A model generated the notes under the pieces. That model was not told the origin of the DNA and did no database searches. It saw nothing but the letters and a program-made list of their open reading frames with translations. Below, in pieces: positions 58,546 through 64,000 of a stretch of DNA of 64,000 nucleotides. The first letter of the stretch is position 1. The number at the start of each line of letters is the position of its first letter. Origin of the DNA: Aristolochia californica (taxonomy: Eukaryota; Streptophyta; Magnoliopsida; Piperales; Aristolochiaceae); NCBI GenBank assembly GCA_029961685.1, contig JARWKL010000001.1, positions 54,524,062 to 54,588,061 on the forward strand, given 5' to 3'. The position numbers and the translations under genes were made by a program.

Positions 58546-60571
58546 AATGCTTTCAGGATTCCTTGTCCAAAGTTTTTCTTTCTTTTGATCGGTCACCATG
58601 ACAAGTATTGATGCACTTGATAGGAGCAATTCAATTTCTGTTCAAGATAAGTTTTATTTATGAGTTTATTACTGAATATTAAGTTTATTTTGAAGCATGG
58701 AAGCACCGAACCATGGCATAATTTATGCATCTTGTTGCTGTTTTTCTTTCAAAGATTGATTTGATAAGAAGCTAAGTTGAAACACTCTATGGTGCCTGAA
58801 GGTTGAGAATAAGTTCTACGGTGAAATTTACTGTAAACCTGGGTTACTTCATACGGTAAAACCAAAAGACAGCAGCAGCTTCTTCATTTCTGTTTTTCTT
58901 TCTCTCAGTGATAAGTTGCTTCTTGATCCCCGCTTGGGTTGCCTCGGTCTGGCTCTTCTTTGGCTCACTTTTGATCTTACAGCAGTTGGTATCCTTTTAA
59001 GTTCTGGAACCCAAACCCAAAACACAACTGACGAGAGATAAGAGCAGTGATAAAATGGCCACACATTGCTGTTTTTTTTTTTTTTTTTTGTCAGAAAGAA
59101 GGCTGCTGAAACTTCAGCAACTCAACGTTTAGAACTTTCCTGTTCTGAGTTTTAATAAAAGGATTTTATCTTATCTTAAGGAAATAATCTCTGAACAAAG
59201 AAAGAGTAAATGGAGATTCCCTTAAGGAAACTTGACTTTTTAAGATAGGTCTGGAATTCGGACAGATTTAGCTGCTGATATTCACATCCTTTTTACTTGT
59301 TGAGTTTTTTTTATGAACTGAACAGAGAAGCCATGCAAAGTCCAGCACGTGATTACATTCCTTTTGGATACTGAACTGAGTAAGACACGTGAATTCAGAA
59401 ATTACTTTGCATGCATAGTTACTTGGTTCCACATGACTTTCAACACCTTTACCCAAACACTTAAGCTGATTTGAGATTCTCGTAAGATAATTATTCTGAC
59501 CTCTTATATGATGAACATAGCTGATAAGAGCGATTTACTCAAAATCACTACCATTCCCTTAAAGGGATTACCAATCCCCTCTCCCATGTTGATATATCAG
59601 CAGCCATGTACTCTACTAATAAGGGCGAAAACTCAAATAATAGAGGATGAGGAAGAAAAACTAAAGGCCATCTCAGGCTTAAACCCTTTAAATAAAACTT
59701 CCAACTTGTATGAGTTTTGACTCAGTCTTGGTAATTAATCCATCATGATCTTATCCTATTCATTTTTAATTTCAATCTAAGAAGTTGTTGTAGAGTGATT
59801 TATTTGTTGATCCAAAAATGATGTCATCAATGCAGAAATAGACACATAGAACTCATTTGGATTTGATTGAAACCTAGGACACATGCTAAAGGGTTGTTTT
59901 TTTTTCCAGGTCTTTGTTGCAAAAGGCTTAAAATGTATCTTATCATGGAGGAGGATGACTCATCACTTAAAAGCCCTCCCCCACCAAATCAACCTAGAAG
60001 GACAAGGTTGGTCTTCTAGGGGTTGGAATGATAAATTTCCTAGGTTTTATTAGTAGCTAATTCTTCTTTTTATTAGGAGTCAGGGAGACTTATAGGGGTA
60101 CAACATGTAATTTTTATGGGAAAGTTTTTAATCACTTGGGCACCATGCATAAGGGAGGAGGGTGCCAACTCCTAGGGGTAATATAGGGATTTTGGGGTCA
60201 AAAAGTCAATGTATGGTAAAAACAAAAAAAAGTGGTTTCTTATTAGGGAATGTCTTGGTTTCAGAAAATTAGGCTTAATTTTAATTAAGTTAGGGTTTCT
60301 ATTTGGATTTAAAAAAGAGGTTAAAAATAGAAAAGCTTAGCTAGGGCAAATAGTATGCAAAAACCCTACTTTCATTAATTTTCCATCTCTATATTTCACC
60401 TACTCCTCCGCAGACTCTTCTTCTCCTTCTTCCCTCTTCTTCTTCTCTCTTTTCACTTGAGATCTCACTCTCTTCAATCTTTCTCCCTTGATCCACTCTT
60501 CTTAATCATCTTTCCTTATCTCCTAGTTTTTTTACTTGAAAATATACCTTTTCTAGAGGGTTCAATCAAAG
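58546..60571. other. Transposon remnants and unassigned DNA
   Basis: No gene recognised. T18 run near 59073. A 70-codon frame at 59508 is not assignable. 59900-60571 ends in LTR-like CT-rich DNA, but no LTR start could be fixed. Confidence 0.4.
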
Positions 60572-60583
60572 TTGTATCAGAGC
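60572..60583 (+). promoter_or_regulatory. Retrotransposon primer-binding site
   Basis: TTGTATCAGAGC, 11 of 12 bases of the initiator tRNA-Met primer site. Preceded by CT-rich LTR-like sequence and followed at 60611 by an ATG opening a short gag-like frame (MNTRNKNMLHFQPIEKKASL) that soon stops. The superfamily is not clear. Confidence 0.6.
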
Positions 60584-61100
60584 AATCCCTTGGGACTTTT
60601 TTCCAGCACTAATGAACACTAGAAACAAGAATATGCTTCACTTTCAACCCATAGAGAAGAAGGCTTCGCTGAAATTCTCACAAAGATCTCTTCTTTGAGG
60701 AACCAAATTTCTTCTATGGAGATAAAGATATCTACTTTACCACTCCTAGTGGAAATGTTGACACTTCGGATGGAGACATAATTAAAAGACTAGATTTCAA
60801 GGCCTCATTTGCCTAATCTTCAACCACCTAATAGAGAATCATCTACCAGGTATGTTTTTTCTCTTGCCTCTACAAACATTTCTTCGACAGACGACCCCCC
60901 CCCCCCCTCTCCTCTTTGTTGCACATGCCATCTAACCCACTCACCCTCCACAACAAAAAAGAAGTTCAATGAATCCTTTAAGTATCTAGATTTTGATGAT
61001 AAAAATCATAGGAGACGAGGACATATGCAAAAAGAAGTCAATAGAATTGAAATTTTCAAAAACTTTTGTTAATTCAAGAAGAGAAAAGAGTATAGAACAA
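60584..61100 (+). other. Decayed gag-like leader and C13 run
   Basis: Short frames only. An uninterrupted C13 run occupies 60895-60907. Ends at the LTR at 61101. Confidence 0.4.
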
Positions 61101-61509
61101 TGTGGAATTTAGGATTCCATGGTAGAAGGTCTCGATCAAGGTGGTGGAAAAAAATAGGAGGAAGAATAAGAGAAGAAGAGAGAAGAAGAGAAGAGGAAGA
61201 GAGGGACGGCTGGTTGAGAAAGAGAGAGAGAGAGAGCTATTGGGAAAATAGAGAATAGGCTATGACAAATTATGAGAATAGGAGAGGCTCGATGCTCTAC
61301 CCCATGTCTTGAGGCTCTTATTTTTAGTTGTGGGAGAAGGTTTACAATTACTACAATGCCCTTAGGGCAACAAGCTTCATGAAAGAAAAGACATACATGG
61401 ATTTACATTATTTTACATAATTTCACCCTTATGCCATCCTTATGAAGATCATTTTATTTACCTCCTTTTCCACCTCTAGACGTGGGTGAGGAGTTCCGTC
61501 CTTTTACCA
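61101..61509 (-). mobile_element. Family-B LTR, minus strand
   Basis: Minus strand starts TGGTAAAAGGACGG at 61509 and ends CCATGGAATCCTAAATTCCACA at 61101. Matches the 3' LTR of element B: CCCACGTCTAGAGGTGG block, CCTAAGGGCATTGTAG block and the CT-rich end. No matching 5-bp flanks found. Confidence 0.8.
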
Positions 61510-61927
61510 GTTGTGCCACCCTTCACATGGGTGCCTTCTAACTCACAAACCTTTGGATTCAAGCACACATAATTGAAGTTGAGCGCATACTGAAAATGAC
61601 AAGAACAAGAATTTGAAAAGTAGTTACAGAAATTAGTTGGGAAGAAAAGGAGAAGCGTACATACACATATGGAGTCGTTATGCACAAGGAGTTGAGCACA
61701 AAAGCAAAGAATTAGAGTCTAGAAGAGAATATTTTAAAATAAAAATCATATTAAAACAAAAATAGGAGTTGGAAGGAGTCTACTCCATATGCATAGCAGT
61801 AGGTGCCAAAGAGTCCAACCCAAGATATAGTAAGTTTTGAATTATTTAAGGTCGAACCCTATAACAAAGATCAATGTATAGGAGTCAACTACATCAAAAG
61901 AATTTGACAAAAGTTGAAGATTCTTAT
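61510..61927. other. Unassigned repeat-like DNA
   Basis: No coding sequence recognised. Confidence 0.4.
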
Positions 61928-62266
61928 TGTTGAATTTCTAGAGGAGAAAAATAATTTACTCACTTGATTACAATTGAGTACAATGAGTCTATTATAAAAT
62001 AGAGGAAACAAGTAGAATCATTTTGCAATTAAACTACCCATGTCTTAGTTACACCCAAAATCCAACAACTAAAGATAAGTCCAAGAGTAATTAAATAACT
62101 AAATAAGAATACAAGACTAACATAACTAAGACACCTTTTAACTATCACTTATTTGGGACCTCCTTCCATTAGACTCTTATAAGACTCCCCCATATGAATT
62201 GCTACTCTGTGAGACTTCTTTCTTTGAGTGTCATATATAACTCTTCCATATATGCTCTTCAACACT
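61928..62266 (-). mobile_element. Family-R LTR with polypurine tract, minus strand
   Basis: TGTTGA at 61928 to TCAACA at 62266, 339 bases. On the minus strand it is preceded by AATTTAAGGGAGAG, a polypurine tract, so this is a 3' LTR with internal DNA to its right. Confidence 0.82.
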
Positions 62267-63259
62267 CTCCCTTAAATTGGCGTTTATAACTTCAACATGC
62301 AATGAATTAAGATTATTGGTTTTCAAGAAAAAAATTCACATTGTACTCTCCATGACATAAATATTTTGGTCATTTAAAATTTTATTACCACTACACATCA
62401 AATTCTTAATGGTAGATTTTGTCATTTATCTCATCTTTCATACTTATCCTTTTATTTTCCCCCTCAAGCTTGGAAGTCATGATGGACATAGATACCCAGC
62501 TTGGACAAATCAAATATGGGAGAATAAAATCATTTCTAGCCGTATGACAAAACTCCATATACTAGTAAAAATGGTCATAGTCCTCAAAAACACCACCCCA
62601 TTTCATATGTGAAAAAATGTCTTACTTTAGGTATGAAAAAAAGATTACTCATTTTTTAAGGGTAGCTAAAAAAAATACCACTTGGGTGACAAATAAAATA
62701 CTTGACTCAAGCATGATATTTGGTGCACTCTACACTTTGTAGGTAGTGGGTCTAGGCGTTCCTCTAAAGTGGTGCAAAATAAAAGATTATAAATTGAATA
62801 AATACTAGAGCAAATAACGATAGTAACAATCATACTTTAACCAGAAGGAGACGACCATGCAACACTCATACTTCCAAAAAAATCTAGAAATTTTAAGTAG
62901 AAGGAGGCGACAATGCAACACTCTACATCAAACTAAGTTTTTAAAGAAAATAATAAGAACTTGATCATCAAAATAATTGTGAGTGTGACCTTATTTTCTC
63001 TTGGAAAAAAATAGGGCAGGTTGTAACAGAGGAACTGTAAAAATCACAAACTAGTTGGACCAAGTATGACATCAAAGAAATTTATGACTTCTCAAGAGGG
63101 GGGCCAAGTGGCTTCTCAAGAGGGGGCCCAAGTGAATTGATAATAACAGTTTAAAAATTACTTTAGGCTTGGAAAGAAAAATAATGTAAATATGCAATTT
63201 CAATCGGAAAGCATTCACACACAACAATAGAAGACATAAGATTTTTTTAACGATGTTCT
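62267..63259 (-). other. 3' leader remnants of family-R element, AT-rich
   Basis: A second purine tract is seen in inverse at 62459 (CCCCCTCAAGCTTGG), as at 45872. No coding sequence recognised. A short tandem duplication (CTTCTCAAGAGGGGG) lies at 63090-63128. Confidence 0.5.
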
Positions 63260-64000
63260 TGTTGACAGTAGGTTGACTTCTGCATTTTTTTTATGATAAC
63301 AAAACTTGATTGAACTAAAAAACTTCAAAATCCAAGTATTTTATATACTTCACCTTCAAGAGCATCTCAAGGTCTAAAGTGTCAAAGCCAAATTCAAGAC
63401 CTTAAACACAATTGAAGGACATCTCTTGAAGACAAGGAAGAAGATAATGAGAAGACTCGCATTCAAAAAGTATAGACAGATATCTAAACTTAGACAATTT
63501 TTATAAGAGAGCAATTCCAAACTTCCTATTCCTTAAGTCCAAATCAGAGCTTTAGGTTATAAATTGCATATAGACATATTTAGGATCATTATAAACATCA
63601 TTTAAAAACATGTTAGAGTACTTAGAGAAAAATTGGCATACTTTAAAAAGTCTTCATTGTTAAACTAGCATTGGAATGATCGATCAACCACTGGCAATGA
63701 TAGATCATCTAGAACTATGTAGGCTAGAAATATAAAGCATGATCGATCAACCATAGACGATTAATCAATCATCCAGGACATGACCACTTCATGCTATAAC
63801 GCATAATCAATCATCCCGCATGGATTGATTGATCATTATTGTCTAGGCAAGCCGAATTTTCATGAATGATCTATCATCCCTCATTATTCATCGATTAGTC
63901 TGAACCTTGTTGTTAAGGGATATAAAGCATGATCAATCATACTTGTATTGTACAGTCAAACGGAATCTCGATTGATCGATCAACTTAACTTTTCTAGACC
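63260..64000 (+). mobile_element. SIRE-like LTR, copy 6, cut by window end
   Basis: Starts TGTTGACAGTAGGTTGACT, then ATGATAACAAAACTTGATTG, and follows copy 3 (28367) closely: TTCAAGAGCAT, CTTAGAGAAAAA and clustered TGATCGATCAACCA words from 63670. Confidence 0.85.

Noticed and set aside
59508..59720. 70-codon frame
   Set aside because: No family match and surrounded by transposon debris.

Overview
This window is nuclear DNA of a flowering plant. Every recognisable gene is an angiosperm gene with introns split at GT..AG: the 3' half of an SCYL2-type pseudokinase, a TTL (TPR plus thioredoxin-like) protein, a DUF538 protein, an IQ67-domain (IQD) protein and a miR319-targeted CIN-class TCP transcription factor. 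I cannot name the species. The intergenic DNA is AT-rich and crowded with old plant transposons, mostly Ty1-copia.

Layout. 1-4210: last four exons of SCYL2 (+), with short 0.3-kb copia LTRs at 264-561 and, inside an intron, a solo LTR at 2134-2456 flanked by a perfect 5-bp duplication. 5137-10316: a PIF/Harbinger DNA transposon with both genes apparently intact (SANT/Myb-like ORF1 and DDE transposase), matching terminal repeats, TAA flanks and a block of telomere-like repeats in its 5' region. 10.3-17 kb: no gene seen, two SIRE-like LTR fragments. 17047-20592: seven-exon TTL gene (+). 21.8-26.1 kb: LTR end, decayed copia gag on the minus strand, and a hAT-like non-autonomous element. 26754-27164: DUF538 gene (-). 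27.5-36 kb: LTRs, a repeat in three partial copies and a second hAT-like element in the opposite orientation. 37182-40639: five-exon IQD gene (+). 42342-43520: TCP gene (-) with its miR319 site. 45.3-64 kb: a nest of broken copia elements, including a 4.6-kb element with both LTRs, two ~1.45-kb SIRE-like LTRs in inverted orientation, and pol fragments in both orientations.

The host genes are not co-linear parts of one pathway. Their likely roles are clathrin/TGN trafficking (SCYL2), hormone and stress scaffolding (TTL), calmodulin/microtubule scaffolding (IQD), leaf growth control under miR319 (TCP) and an unknown DUF538 role. I saw no CRISPR, operon, tRNA or rRNA gene. The best candidates for follow-up are the apparently complete Harbinger element with telomere-like DNA inside it, and the SIRE-like LTR family built from palindromic TTGATCGATCAA-type units, which forms a natural inverted repeat at 52.1-55.4 kb. 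No wholly new biological system is demonstrable from sequence alone.
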